Source: QFOX01 sp044237845
GTDB taxonomy: Bacteria; Pseudomonadota; Alphaproteobacteria; Rickettsiales; UBA3002
Direction: 5' to 3'
Assembly (NCBI GenBank): GCA_044237845.1
Contig: JBIIEL010000006.1
Span: forward strand, 4,867 to 68,866
Length of the DNA stretch: 64,000 bases
How positions within the stretch are numbered: the first letter of the stretch is position 1; each line of letters opens with the position of its first letter. Shown in pieces: positions 52,720 through 61,342 of this stretch. The notes beneath the pieces are model-generated. The model searched no databases, had not been told where the DNA came from, and worked only from the letters and a program-made list of their open reading frames with translations. A program made the position numbers and the translations under genes.

Positions 52720-52731
52720 TTCCTTACTCCC

Positions 52732-53769
52732 TTATTCTTGCGATATCCGTTTCGGTGTAATCCCCAAACCCGCCAGTTGATCCATCACTTTTGCAGATTC
52801 ATTTGCATCCACATAGGGGCCCATACGCACCACATACATCAGCGGCGCATCGTCCCCCGCCTTCGATTCAATACGCACGGGGCCAAGCTTTGCCGCCTTA
52901 ATGCGTAAGCGATCCGCGTTCGATTGTTGCAAAAACGCGCCAAGCTGCAGGAAATGCTTTCCCATTTCCTCACCCACCGTATCCGAAGAAGCCGTTGTGA
53001 ACTCCTCTAGCACTGAAAAGGGCGAGCCTGTTTTTGGTTCCTCTGCCGAAGCTATCTCTACCCCCACAGGCTTAACATTTGGCGACGGCAAGTCACTCGC
53101 GATGACACTGTCTACCGCAGCATCAGTTGTTGTGGGGAGGGTTTTCCATTCTGGCGTTGATTCTGTTTTTGCATAGTGTTTTGATGACTGATTGAGCACT
53201 TCTTCCGCAAGGTCAATCGAGGTTGGATCGCGTCCTTCTACCAATAAATTTGCAAAACGCTCGGACTCCTCTTTCATGTATTCCACGCGCACCCTTGCTG
53301 TTCCTTTAGCAATCAAGCCGATTTCCTTGGCAGCAGCATAGCTGAGGTCAATAATGCGCCCTTTGGAGAAAGGGCCCCGGTCGTTCACGCGGACAATTGC
53401 TTCTTTACCCGTTTCAAGCATGGTGACTTTCACAATCGATGGCAGAGGAAGTGTTTTATGCGCAGCTGTCATAGCGTGCTTGTCGAATTCTTCACCGTTT
53501 GCAGTTTTTCCACCATGAAATCCAGGGCCGTACCACGAGGCCATCCCCTCTTCGGAATAATCCGGCTGATAGCGTGGCACATAGGTTTTACCGCCCACTC
53601 GGTAAGATTGCCCCAGTTTGGCGTAGGGTGTTTTTTTCTTGCCCGTTTTCGAAAAGCCAGGAACCCCGGCAGTTGATTCTTCATGGCCTGAATAGACAGG
53701 ACGATCAGAGCCAGAACAGGCACTCAACGCCAGCGCCAGAAGCACAGCAATCACGTGTGATAGCTTCAT
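52732..53769 (-). CDS. rlpA: septal ring lytic transglycosylase RlpA
   Basis: A 345-residue lipoprotein with lipobox LSAC. The double-psi beta-barrel has ASWYGPGFHGGKTANGE and the catalytic acid/His region (VRVNDRGPFSKGRIIDLS). The C-terminal SPOR domain (FLQLGAFLQQSNADRLR) binds denuded septal glycan. Start at 53769 is chosen for the lipoprotein signal; an upstream extension into mltB is rejected. It starts 1 bp after mltB. Confidence 0.93.
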   Translation of the reverse strand: MKLSHVIAVLLALALSACSGSDRPVYSGHEESTAGVPGFSKTGKKKTPYAKLGQSYRVGGKTYVPRYQPDYSEEGMASWYGPGFHGGKTANGEEFDKHAMTAAHKTLPLPSIVKVTMLETGKEAIVRVNDRGPFSKGRIIDLSYAAAKEIGLIAKGTARVRVEYMKEESERFANLLVEGRDPTSIDLAEEVLNQSSKHYAKTESTPEWKTLPTTTDAAVDSVIASDLPSPNVKPVGVEIASAEEPKTGSPFSVLEEFTTASSDTVGEEMGKHFLQLGAFLQQSNADRLRIKAAKLGPVRIESKAGDDAPLMYVVRMGPYVDANESAKVMDQLAGLGITPKRISQE

Positions 53770-53770
53770 T

Positions 53771-54739
53771 CTACTCTCCAATTGCATCCGCAAGTGTGCC
53801 CACCGCTGTCGCGAAATAACGCGAGCGGTTCCACTGCAAAATAGCTTTATAATTGCTGGTGACAACATACAGGCCCTCATGCGGCTTACCAGCATGGATG
53901 GCATAAAGCGGTGTGTTGTCGCTATTAATCGATCCATTCTCTTCCCAGCTTAAGCCGTGCTGTTTCCATTCTGCCGCTGTTTTTGCATGAGTGATGCTGG
54001 TACGATTGGCACCAAAATCCGCCGAGGCCTCAGCTTTAGCGCCCCAGCCACGGTCATTCTTCCAGCCAAGAGAGTGCAGGTAATTGGCAATCGAGGCGAG
54101 CGTATCTGGCGTTGAATTCCAGATGTCGCGATCACCATCCCCATCCCCATCTGCCGCATGGGCGAGATAGGTCGAAGGCATAAACTGGCAATTACCCATT
54201 GCTCCAGCCCATGATCCGGTGAGCTCGCTCGATGCCAGATTCTCTTTATCGAGAATTTTTAGTGCCGCAACCAGCTCCTTGGTAAACAGCTCTTTCCGCC
54301 GTCCCTCATAAGCCAGCGTTGCCAATGAGCGCACCACCGAAAAATCCCCCTGATAGGAACCATAGTCCGACTCAATGCCCCAGAGCGCAACAATATATTG
54401 CGGCTGCACACCATATTTCGCGCTGATTTTCTCGAGCATATCGCGGTGCTCTTCCATCATCGCACGACCAGTATTAATACGACGCTCACTAATTGTGTTG
54501 CTGAGATATTTGGTAAGAGTGATTTTATTTTCCGGCTGTTTTTGATCGAGCGCCACCACCCGCGCATTTTCCTCAAGGCCACTGAGCGCATCTCGGGCGA
54601 CGGATGCAGAAACGCCAGCATTCACCGCCTGCGCCTCGATATCCACCAGCCAGTCTTCAAAACTCCGCGCATACGCGGTCGAAGCCAGAATAACGCTTCC
54701 CGCGAACGACAGCCATAATGAACGTAATTGCATCTTCAC
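53771..54739 (-). CDS. mltB: lytic murein transglycosylase (MltB family)
   Basis: A 322-residue periplasmic transglycosylase with a signal peptide (about 1-24). The catalytic Glu123 is in LWGIESDYGSYQGD, followed by GSWAGAMGNCQFMPSTY and the NWRFAS-like NYLHSLGW. It has no C-terminal peptidoglycan-binding domain, as in the shorter TIGR02283 type. It heads the mltB-rlpA-dacC-tmk-holB-metG run. Confidence 0.92.
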   Translation of the reverse strand: MKMQLRSLWLSFAGSVILASTAYARSFEDWLVDIEAQAVNAGVSASVARDALSGLEENARVVALDQKQPENKITLTKYLSNTISERRINTGRAMMEEHRDMLEKISAKYGVQPQYIVALWGIESDYGSYQGDFSVVRSLATLAYEGRRKELFTKELVAALKILDKENLASSELTGSWAGAMGNCQFMPSTYLAHAADGDGDGDRDIWNSTPDTLASIANYLHSLGWKNDRGWGAKAEASADFGANRTSITHAKTAAEWKQHGLSWEENGSINSDNTPLYAIHAGKPHEGLYVVTSNYKAILQWNRSRYFATAVGTLADAIGE

Positions 54740-54868
54740 CTCTCAGGCTTCGTTATGGCGCGCAGTGATTTTTACAGCAAGTTTTTATCACTTTCGTGGA
54801 TAGTTGTGTGTTTTTTATCGTCAAAGCAGAAACTAAATGCCACAGTTTCTATGAAACCAAGCTGCGAG

Positions 54869-54888
54869 CTAACCCGTGCTAACCCGTG
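54869..54888 (+). repeat. 10-bp tandem duplication at a gene start
   Basis: CTAACCCGTG is present twice in direct tandem at the start of the next gene. An ATG at 54851 reads into a stop (TGA, 54887) with two copies but would be in frame with the dehydrogenase if only one copy were present. Confidence 0.75.
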
Positions 54889-56087
54889 ACCGCGTCATCT
54901 CTTCAAACGCAAAAGCAAGCATTGCTGAGGTATTAAGCCGCCATAAATTCGGCAAGAATTTGGTGATCGTCTGCGATGATAACACTTGGCTGGTCGCCGG
55001 GCAGGCTATTCATCAACAGCTCGCAAATGATTACCACATCACCACACATTCACTTGGCCGAACACCACACGCAACCATTGCCCATACCGAGGCTTTGCGC
55101 ACCATGGCAAGCCATGCTGATGGCCTTATCGCCGTTGGCTCCGGCACGATAAATGACATCACCAAATATGCTTCCACTCAACTTGAAAAGCCGTATATTT
55201 CTATTGCCACTGCCTCCTCAATGAACGGCTACACAAGTGCCACCGCTAGCCTGGAAGCGAATGGCTTTAAACGCTCCTACCCCGCAAAACCACCCGTTGC
55301 TGTAATCGTTGACATCGACATCCTCACTGCCGCACCGAAGCGCCTTGCCCGAGCGGGGTTCGGCGATACACTCTGTCGCAGCACGGTAGAGGCGGATATG
55401 CTTCTCAGTCACCTTTTGCTGGGCTCTCCCTACCCGAAAGAAATTTTTAATACGCTGCGCAAACACGAATCGAATCTGATTGCACTGGCAACAAAATTAC
55501 GTGACCAAGAACCCGCCGTCATCACCGCGTTGATGGAGGCACTGCTCGACACCGGCGATGCGATGGCGACCTTTGGCTCCAGCGCCATTGCGAGTCAGGG
55601 CGAACACATGATCGCCCACACGGTCGAAATGATTTATAGCAGTGAGGTGATGCATATCACCCATGGCGAAATCATCGCTGTGACCACCCTCACCTCCGGC
55701 TATCTCCAACAGAAAATGATGCTGAGTCACCCAAAAATCAAAACCGTTATCCGCCAGGAATCCACCTTCTTGCGCCTATTCGGCCAGAAACGTGCGCCCG
55801 CATTGATGGAAGCTTATCGCGGCAAAGTGCTTTCTACAGACCAAGTCAATGATATCAGCACGAAGCTGGAAACAGGGTGGGCCGACATCAAGCAGCAATT
55901 GAATGCGATTATCCTCTTACCGAAAACGGTGGAACGCGCCTTTATGGTTGCCACTGTTCCTACTAAGCCCAGCGATATCAAGCTCGACGACGAGCGCTAC
56001 AAAACGGCCGCCAACAACGCCCATATGACGCGGGAGCGCTTTACGTTCCTCGACCTTGCGGCGATGAATGACAAAATGGTGGTTTAG
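54876..56087 (+). CDS. sn-glycerol-1-phosphate dehydrogenase-like (AraM/EgsA)
   Basis: A 403-residue iron-type alcohol dehydrogenase fold of the glycerol-1-phosphate dehydrogenase group, known from archaeal lipid synthesis and Bacillus AraM. NAD-binding features are GLIAVGSGTINDITKYAS and ISIATASSMNGYTS; metal-site histidines fall in EHMIAHTVEM and EVMHITHGEIIAV. The only in-frame start is GTG at 54876, inside a 10-bp duplication, with a weak ribosome site. It would make G1P, unusual in proteobacteria. Other members of the fold (3-dehydroquinate synthase-like) are less likely. Confidence 0.75.
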   Translation: MLTRDRVISSNAKASIAEVLSRHKFGKNLVIVCDDNTWLVAGQAIHQQLANDYHITTHSLGRTPHATIAHTEALRTMASHADGLIAVGSGTINDITKYASTQLEKPYISIATASSMNGYTSATASLEANGFKRSYPAKPPVAVIVDIDILTAAPKRLARAGFGDTLCRSTVEADMLLSHLLLGSPYPKEIFNTLRKHESNLIALATKLRDQEPAVITALMEALLDTGDAMATFGSSAIASQGEHMIAHTVEMIYSSEVMHITHGEIIAVTTLTSGYLQQKMMLSHPKIKTVIRQESTFLRLFGQKRAPALMEAYRGKVLSTDQVNDISTKLETGWADIKQQLNAIILLPKTVERAFMVATVPTKPSDIKLDDERYKTAANNAHMTRERFTFLDLAAMNDKMVV

Positions 56088-56539
56088 CCACGCCCACGAT
56101 AGGGCTCAACCGCCTGATCCGGCAACCAGAGATTCTTCGGTACTTCACCCGTCTGATAGAAAATATCGATCGGCATCCCGCCGCGCGGATACCAGTAGCC
56201 GCCCATGCGCAACCATGCTGGCTCGATCGTTTCAATGATTCGCTTGACCACCCGCAGCGTGCAATCTTCATGAAAGGCACCATGATTGCGGAAAGAATGC
56301 AGGAATAGCTTAAGCGACTTGCTCTCTACAATCCAGCGGCGCGGCACGTAATCAATCACGAAATGCGCGAAATCCGGCTGCCCAGTTTTGGGGCAGAGCG
56401 AAGTGAACTCAGGCGCAGTGAACCGAATCAGATAATCCACGTTCGGATGCGGATTCTCCACCCGCTCGAGGACTGCGTCATCCGGCGATTGTGGCAGGGG
56501 CGTTTGTTCGCCAAGTTGCTTTAGGTTTTCGGTGCTCAT
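56084..56539 (-). CDS. queF: 7-cyano-7-deazaguanine reductase (preQ1 synthase)
   Basis: QueF reduces the nitrile of preQ0 to preQ1 for queuosine. The 151-residue T-fold protein has the catalytic Cys49 in EFTSLCPKTGQPDFA and the VESKSLKLFLHSFRNHGAFHE QueF signature. It converges on the dehydrogenase gene with a 4-bp overlap and is downstream of queC and queE. Confidence 0.96.
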   Translation of the reverse strand: MSTENLKQLGEQTPLPQSPDDAVLERVENPHPNVDYLIRFTAPEFTSLCPKTGQPDFAHFVIDYVPRRWIVESKSLKLFLHSFRNHGAFHEDCTLRVVKRIIETIEPAWLRMGGYWYPRGGMPIDIFYQTGEVPKNLWLPDQAVEPYRGRG

Positions 56540-56575
56540 GCACGGGTGGTAGCGCCTGAGCGCCTGAAGGTCAAG

Positions 56576-57253
56576 TTAATGCGTTTCCACCATGTCATTC
56601 TCAGCAAAGCCTTTGCGGCGCAGCGCGCAGCTGTCGCACTGGCCGCAGGGCTTGCCTTCCGGCGAGGGGTCATAGCAGGAAATGGTCATGGCGTAATCCA
56701 CACCAAGCCGCAGCCCTTCGCGAATAATTTCGGCCTTGCTCATGGCAATAATCGGTGTGTGGATGGTGATATGCTGCTTGGCCTCCACCCCATAGGCCGT
56801 AGCTAGATTCGCCGTGCGTTCAAACGCCTCGATGAATTCGGGGCGGCAATCCGGATAGCCGGAATAATCGAGCGCGTTGACACCAATGAAGATATCATAC
56901 GCCCCCAGCACCTCTGCCCAAGCCAGCGCAAAGCTGAGGAAAATCGTGTTGCGTGCGGGCACATAGGTAATGGGAATGCCGTGGGAAATTTCGTCGTCGG
57001 TACGATCCTTCGGCACTGAAATATCCGCCGTGAGCGCCGACCCCCCAAATAACCGCAAATCAATATCCGCGATTTTATGCTCTTTTGCGCCCAGCGCCTC
57101 GGCCACTCTTTTAGCTGCGTTTAGCTCCACCACATGGCGCTGACCATAGCGAAAACTTAGCGCATAGACCTCATAGCCCGCCGCTTTGGCGATAGCGAGG
57201 GTGGTAGCAGAATCCAGCCCTCCGGAAAGAAGAAGTACGGCTTTTTTCGTCAT
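56576..57253 (-). CDS. queC: 7-cyano-7-deazaguanine synthase
   Basis: QueC makes preQ0 from CDG with ATP and ammonia. The 225-residue protein has the PP-loop LLSGGLDSATT near residues 8-18 and the zinc cysteines in the C-terminal CYDPSPEGKPCGQCDSCALR. It overlaps queE by 4 bp. Confidence 0.96.
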   Translation of the reverse strand: MTKKAVLLLSGGLDSATTLAIAKAAGYEVYALSFRYGQRHVVELNAAKRVAEALGAKEHKIADIDLRLFGGSALTADISVPKDRTDDEISHGIPITYVPARNTIFLSFALAWAEVLGAYDIFIGVNALDYSGYPDCRPEFIEAFERTANLATAYGVEAKQHITIHTPIIAMSKAEIIREGLRLGVDYAMTISCYDPSPEGKPCGQCDSCALRRKGFAENDMVETH

Positions 57254-57912
57254 GCAATCCCCAGTAGCTTATGCGTTTGCAGCGAGAGGCGATAGCCGTG
57301 CGCCATCGCCAGTTCAAGCGCCAAGGCCTGATTCGCCGCGTTCTTGGCAGCATCCCCCTCATCCATCGGCTGCACATAAACGGGGATGTTGTGTGTGGCT
57401 TGCCCCACCTCGCCCACCGCGCGATAGTCCGGATGCGTGGCAGAAATAATGAACTTCAGCGCATTCACGCGCGCCAGCAAATCCGGTCGCAAGAGGTGAT
57501 AACTGCCGCCGCTGACCTTCGGCGAGCAGACGATATCGACCTCGGATGGTAAATCACGCCACAGCGTGCCGTTGGTTTCAATCTGCACACGCAAACCCTG
57601 CGCAAGTAGCGCCTCGCATAACGGGCGGATATTCTGGCGGAAAGGCTCACCACCTGTAATCACCACCAGCCGATGGCTATTTCCTGCCAGCGTTTCAATT
57701 TTACCAAGTATCTCCTGCAAATGCATGTCATGAAATGACTCGAACTCCGTATCGCAGAAATCGCAGGCGAGGTTGCAGCCACCAAGGCGCACAAATACGG
57801 ACGGATGCCCCGCAAATGGCCCCTCCCCTTGCAGCGTCGCAAACATCGACACCACCTTGAGGCCTGAGCCATCGCCTTGTTCGGGCGGGCGGATGGGATT
57901 GTTACCAAACAT
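57250..57912 (-). CDS. queE: 7-carboxy-7-deazaguanine synthase
   Basis: QueE is the radical SAM ring-contraction step of deazaguanine synthesis. The 220-residue protein has TLQGEGPFAGHPSVFVRLGG and the CX3CX2C motif in CNLACDFC (Cys46, 50, 53), then TGGEP. The ATG at 57912 gives the normal N-terminus; an upstream extension overlaps the divergent gene. queD is not in the window. Confidence 0.93.
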   Translation of the reverse strand: MFGNNPIRPPEQGDGSGLKVVSMFATLQGEGPFAGHPSVFVRLGGCNLACDFCDTEFESFHDMHLQEILGKIETLAGNSHRLVVITGGEPFRQNIRPLCEALLAQGLRVQIETNGTLWRDLPSEVDIVCSPKVSGGSYHLLRPDLLARVNALKFIISATHPDYRAVGEVGQATHNIPVYVQPMDEGDAAKNAANQALALELAMAHGYRLSLQTHKLLGIA

Positions 57913-57981
57913 AGCGACTTTCTTGAAAGCAGAATGAATCGGCAGTAGGTTAGCGGAAAATCGAACTGGCAAGCAACCGAT

Positions 57982-58428
57982 ATGAAATATCTCCTTACCC
58001 TCTTTGTTGCGCTGACGGCTCATGCCGCCTTGGCACTGCCGGTGATTCCTACTACCGTAACCACAAAGAACCGCACTGTGCCGCTGAAGCTGGAGCTCGC
58101 CATTACCCCCGAAACCCGTGCCCGCGGGCTGATGGAGCGCAACAGCCTCGCCCCGAATGACGGCATGTTGTTTGTCTTTCCGAAAGAGGAACGCCTTGCT
58201 TTCTGGATGAAAAATACCCCACTATCCCTCGATATGCTCTTTATTGGTGCTGACGGAACCATTGTCGATATCACACCAAAAACCACACCGCTTTCCGAGG
58301 TGCCAATACACAGCAGCGCACCCGCTATTTCCGTTATCGAACTCGCTGGTGGCGAAGCCCGTACCAAAGGCATCGCCGCAGGCGATAAAGTCACCTACAC
58401 TCTCCCCGCAGGTGCCCATGTGCAGTAA
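57982..58428 (+). CDS. DUF192 family exported protein
   Basis: A 148-residue protein with a signal peptide (cleavage near LALP). It has the DUF192 core: ITPETRARGLMERNSLAPNDGMLFVF, FWMKNTPLSLDMLFIGADG and the late VIELAGGEA. DUF192 function is not established. It overlaps the next gene, a divergent paralogue, by 11 bp. Confidence 0.85.
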   Translation: MKYLLTLFVALTAHAALALPVIPTTVTTKNRTVPLKLELAITPETRARGLMERNSLAPNDGMLFVFPKEERLAFWMKNTPLSLDMLFIGADGTIVDITPKTTPLSEVPIHSSAPAISVIELAGGEARTKGIAAGDKVTYTLPAGAHVQ

Positions 58429-58915
58429 CCTCACACGCACACTCTTTCTTGGCCTAGCGCTGATGTGGGCAAGCATAGCGGACGCGCAGTCGCTACTGTT
58501 CGAGCGCGAGAATATTCGCATCACCGCCACCACAAAAGAATCCACGCATCCATCGCTAACCTTTAATGCCGAAATTCGTTCGGAAGAAGCGCTGCGGCTT
58601 GAATATATTCACACACTTAATAATCTCAACGACGATGGCGCGGTGATAATCGCCTTTACATCCCCAACTATCGTCAGCCTTCCAGCGCTGAAAGTGCCGA
58701 CCCCTGTCGATACGCTCTTCGTCGATGCGAATGGTATGGTGCTCCAGATCCTTCCCAACACTGTGCTGGCCGATTTAACGCAGGAGATTGCCGCAAAAAA
58801 ACCGATCAAAGCCTTTTTGTTTTTGAAAGCCGGCGCGGTAAAAACATGGGGCATCAAACCGCGCGATTTGGTGACAGGAAGCCCGTTTAACCCTGCGCCG
58901 CCGGTAATGGAATAG
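58418..58915 (+). CDS. divergent DUF192-like exported protein
   Basis: A 165-residue protein with a signal peptide (cleavage near ADAQS). Its second half aligns with the DUF192 gene before it: TPVDTLFVDANGMVLQILPN against TPLSLDMLFIGADGTIVDIT, and KAFLFLKAGAVKTWGIKPRD against ISVIELAGGEARTKGIAAGD. The diagnostic RGLMxR segment is lost. This looks like a tandem duplication followed by rapid change. Its end overlaps acpS by 29 bp, convergently. Confidence 0.65.
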   Translation: MCSNLTRTLFLGLALMWASIADAQSLLFERENIRITATTKESTHPSLTFNAEIRSEEALRLEYIHTLNNLNDDGAVIIAFTSPTIVSLPALKVPTPVDTLFVDANGMVLQILPNTVLADLTQEIAAKKPIKAFLFLKAGAVKTWGIKPRDLVTGSPFNPAPPVME

Positions 58916-59324
58916 CCTCAATCACCACGAACGCCTGCGCGTGTGGATATTCATCCACCAAACTAAGATGAACGATAGCGTCGTGCCCGCTGGGTGTTGC
59001 ATATTGCAAGGCACGCAGTGCCCCACCATGAAGCGCCAGCGTGGGTTTGCCGCTGGGCAGATTCACTACTTCGATATCACGCCAATAAATACCACCGCCT
59101 GCACCGACCCCGGTGCCGAGTGCTTTGCCAAACGCCTCCTTCGCCGCGAAACGCTTGGCGTAGGTGGAAGCTGTGTTGTTGCGCTTACCGCCCCCCGCGC
59201 GGCGCTGTGCCTTGGCTTGCTCACCCGCGGTGAATACGCGATTTTCAAACGCCGCGCCAAAACGTGCGAGGCTGCGTTCGATGCGCGTAATGTCGCAAAT
59301 ATCGCTACCGATGCCGAGAATCAT
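58887..59324 (-). CDS. acpS: holo-[acyl-carrier-protein] synthase
   Basis: AcpS adds 4'-phosphopantetheine to ACP. The 145-residue protein has ILGIGSDICDITRIERSLAR (metal Asp8) and KRFAAKEAFGKALGTG (Glu metal ligand), a full-length enzyme. It overlaps pdxJ by 4 bp. Confidence 0.96.
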   Translation of the reverse strand: MILGIGSDICDITRIERSLARFGAAFENRVFTAGEQAKAQRRAGGGKRNNTASTYAKRFAAKEAFGKALGTGVGAGGGIYWRDIEVVNLPSGKPTLALHGGALRALQYATPSGHDAIVHLSLVDEYPHAQAFVVIEAIPLPAAQG

Positions 59325-60058
59325 GCCATCGCCTCGTCCATCAGCGAGCGCATTTTTTGAATCGCCGTAGGCAGGCCAATAAATACCGCTTCACCAATCA
59401 AAAAATGGCCGACATTGAGCTCATGCAGCTCAGGAATCGCAGCGATAGCCGCCACGTTTTCAAAGGTCAGCCCATGCCCGGCATGCACCTCGATCCCGAG
59501 CGATTCACCCAGCGTTGCCGCGGCCTTGATGCGTTTGAGCTCCAGCGCACGCGCGACGGCAGGCAGCTCGGCATAATGCCCGGTATGCAGCTCGATGATG
59601 TCCGCACCCACGCGCGCCGCGGCTTCGACCTGCTTCGCGTCCGAATCAATGAACAGCGACACCCGAATCCCCGCTGCCTTGAGTGGCGCGATGTAAGCGG
59701 CCAGAGCCGCCTCCTGCCCTGCCACATCCAGCCCGCCTTCGGTCGTGCGCTCCTCGCGCTTTTCTGGCACCAGGCACACGGCGTTGGGGGAAATAGTCAA
59801 CGCTATCCCTTGCATTTCCTCGGTCGCCGCCATCTCAAAATTGAGCGGCAGCGCGACTTCCTTACGAATGCGGGCAAGGTCTGCATCGCGAATATGGCGG
59901 CGATCTTCGCGCAGATGCGCGGTGATGCCATCTGCCCCCGCCTCGCGCGCCAGCTGCGCCGCGGCCACTGGGCATGGATGCACCCCGCCACGCGCGTTAC
60001 GCAGCGTCGCCACATGGTCGATATTAACGCCAAGACGAAGGGGATGGGCAGGTTTCAT
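59321..60058 (-). CDS. pdxJ: pyridoxine 5'-phosphate synthase
   Basis: PdxJ condenses 1-deoxyxylulose-5-phosphate with 3-amino-1-hydroxyacetone phosphate to form vitamin B6. The 245-residue TIM barrel starts LRLGVNIDHVATLRNARG and has GADGITAHLREDRRHI and the VHAGHGLTFEN phosphate region. In many relatives rel is directly upstream; here a three-gene unknown operon intervenes. Confidence 0.96.
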   Translation of the reverse strand: MKPAHPLRLGVNIDHVATLRNARGGVHPCPVAAAQLAREAGADGITAHLREDRRHIRDADLARIRKEVALPLNFEMAATEEMQGIALTISPNAVCLVPEKREERTTEGGLDVAGQEAALAAYIAPLKAAGIRVSLFIDSDAKQVEAAARVGADIIELHTGHYAELPAVARALELKRIKAAATLGESLGIEVHAGHGLTFENVAAIAAIPELHELNVGHFLIGEAVFIGLPTAIQKMRSLMDEAMA

Positions 60059-60100
60059 CCCGCGCTTTTACACCGAGACGCGCGGCAAACCAATCAAAAA

Positions 60101-61024
60101 CTAGGAGAAAATCGAGGGCTCTGCCGATGCTGCCTGCTGCTTTTGCGCAGCCACGTGCTGCGCATGCTTGCCGCCGAAAAGCGAGCGGAGGAGATATGCC
60201 CCTGCCACAGCACCAATAATCGTCGCGCCCGCAATCGACGCCAGTTTTTCATCCGGCATGTGCTTCAGGCTCCAACCAAGCGGCGATGCCTTGCGCAGAA
60301 TTTTACTTTGAACACCGATATCCGCTTCCACCGTTTTCAGAGTAGATTTTGCGGCCTGTGATGCGTCAAACGCCCCGCCGAACCAGGATTCATGGATACT
60401 CGTCAAACTATCTTTTGGCACGGTATAGATAGAACCAACTTCTGCGCAATCAGCTAATTTAGGATGTTTCTCGACATTTTTGATCAAAAAACTCCCGCGC
60501 GTTAGCTTCCCCGACGCCGCATCTACTTCAATTTGGCGCATACCGCATTCTTCTGCAGTTTCCTTCGTAAAATTGGCTAATCCATTTTCATTCAACGCCA
60601 CGCTGATGTCATAGATACCGTTGGATTGATTCTTGAATTGAACTTTAGAAAGAGATTCCGGCTTGCCGAGATACTCGACGCCCTTCATCGCTCCATTGGC
60701 TTTTGTGACCGCTTTTGCGTATGCATCGCTTTTGGCAAATTTCTCAATATAGTCCGCTTCAACTTCCTTATAACGCGCGCTGTTTTGAATCCCAGCCACC
60801 TCTTTTTTGAGCATTTTGGATTTTGCATTCACTGCGTCATGCACAGAAGCGCCAACCTCAGCAGACTGTGCCTCGACCACATGAAGCGGCGAGGATTCAT
60901 CTAAAACATCCACGACAAAATTATTGGCAGCCTGATTATACGCAATCCCGCCCGCAATAAGCCCACCTGCGCCTGCGCCCACGGCAGTTGCGATGTGTTT
61001 TGTGCTGTTCGTTTCGTCGCTCAT
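60101..61024 (-). CDS. unknown protein with C-terminal membrane anchor (Pho operon, gene 3)
   Basis: A 307-residue protein of no known family. It has a Gly-rich hydrophobic stretch near the N-terminus (AVGAGAGGLIAGGIAYNQA, about 13-31), a long hydrophilic middle rich in Lys/Glu helices, and a Gly/Ala membrane segment near the C-terminus (GATIIGAVAGAYLL, about 266-279) followed by a tail GGKHAQHVAAQKQQAASAEP. The tail resembles those of the two upstream genes. The start lacks a clear ribosome site. It is third in the operon behind the Pho box at 62677. Confidence 0.6.
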   Translation of the reverse strand: MSDETNSTKHIATAVGAGAGGLIAGGIAYNQAANNFVVDVLDESSPLHVVEAQSAEVGASVHDAVNAKSKMLKKEVAGIQNSARYKEVEADYIEKFAKSDAYAKAVTKANGAMKGVEYLGKPESLSKVQFKNQSNGIYDISVALNENGLANFTKETAEECGMRQIEVDAASGKLTRGSFLIKNVEKHPKLADCAEVGSIYTVPKDSLTSIHESWFGGAFDASQAAKSTLKTVEADIGVQSKILRKASPLGWSLKHMPDEKLASIAGATIIGAVAGAYLLRSLFGGKHAQHVAAQKQQAASAEPSIFS

Positions 61025-61046
61025 ACCCGGTTATCCGAAATTGGGG

Positions 61047-61329
61047 TTACAGCGATGGCCCTTGCTGCATAGCAGCTTCCTGCTGCGCAACGCGATCAGC
61101 ATGACGATGACGCCGTACTGCAATGGCCGCAATGCCACCTACCGCAAGCGTGCCAAGCGCCACTTTGCTACTTGTCGACAGGCCGGAAAATGCTTTGAGA
61201 ACGCTCCGTGAAGCCAGCCCACCCCGTCTTGATATTCTGCTTCTGCAGTTGGAGTGCATCATTGAGATGGCTGCCGACCGTAGGCTTAGTAACCGGTGCT
61301 CTTGGATCAATACGAAGGACTGTACTCAT
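61047..61329 (-). pseudogene. small C-terminally anchored protein with a frameshift (Pho operon, gene 2)
   Basis: From an ATG at 61329 (good GGAGAC ribosome site) the frame stops at TAG 61168-61170 after 53 codons. If one G is removed from the GGGG run (CCCC at 61222-61225 on the plus strand) the frame continues to 61047, giving 93 residues. The joined protein ends in a membrane segment (VALGTLAVGGIAAIAV) and the tail RRHRHADRVAQQEAAMQQGP. Family unknown. Sequencing error, decay or slippage control are all possible. Confidence 0.55.
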
Positions 61330-61342
61330 GGAAGTCTCCTAC

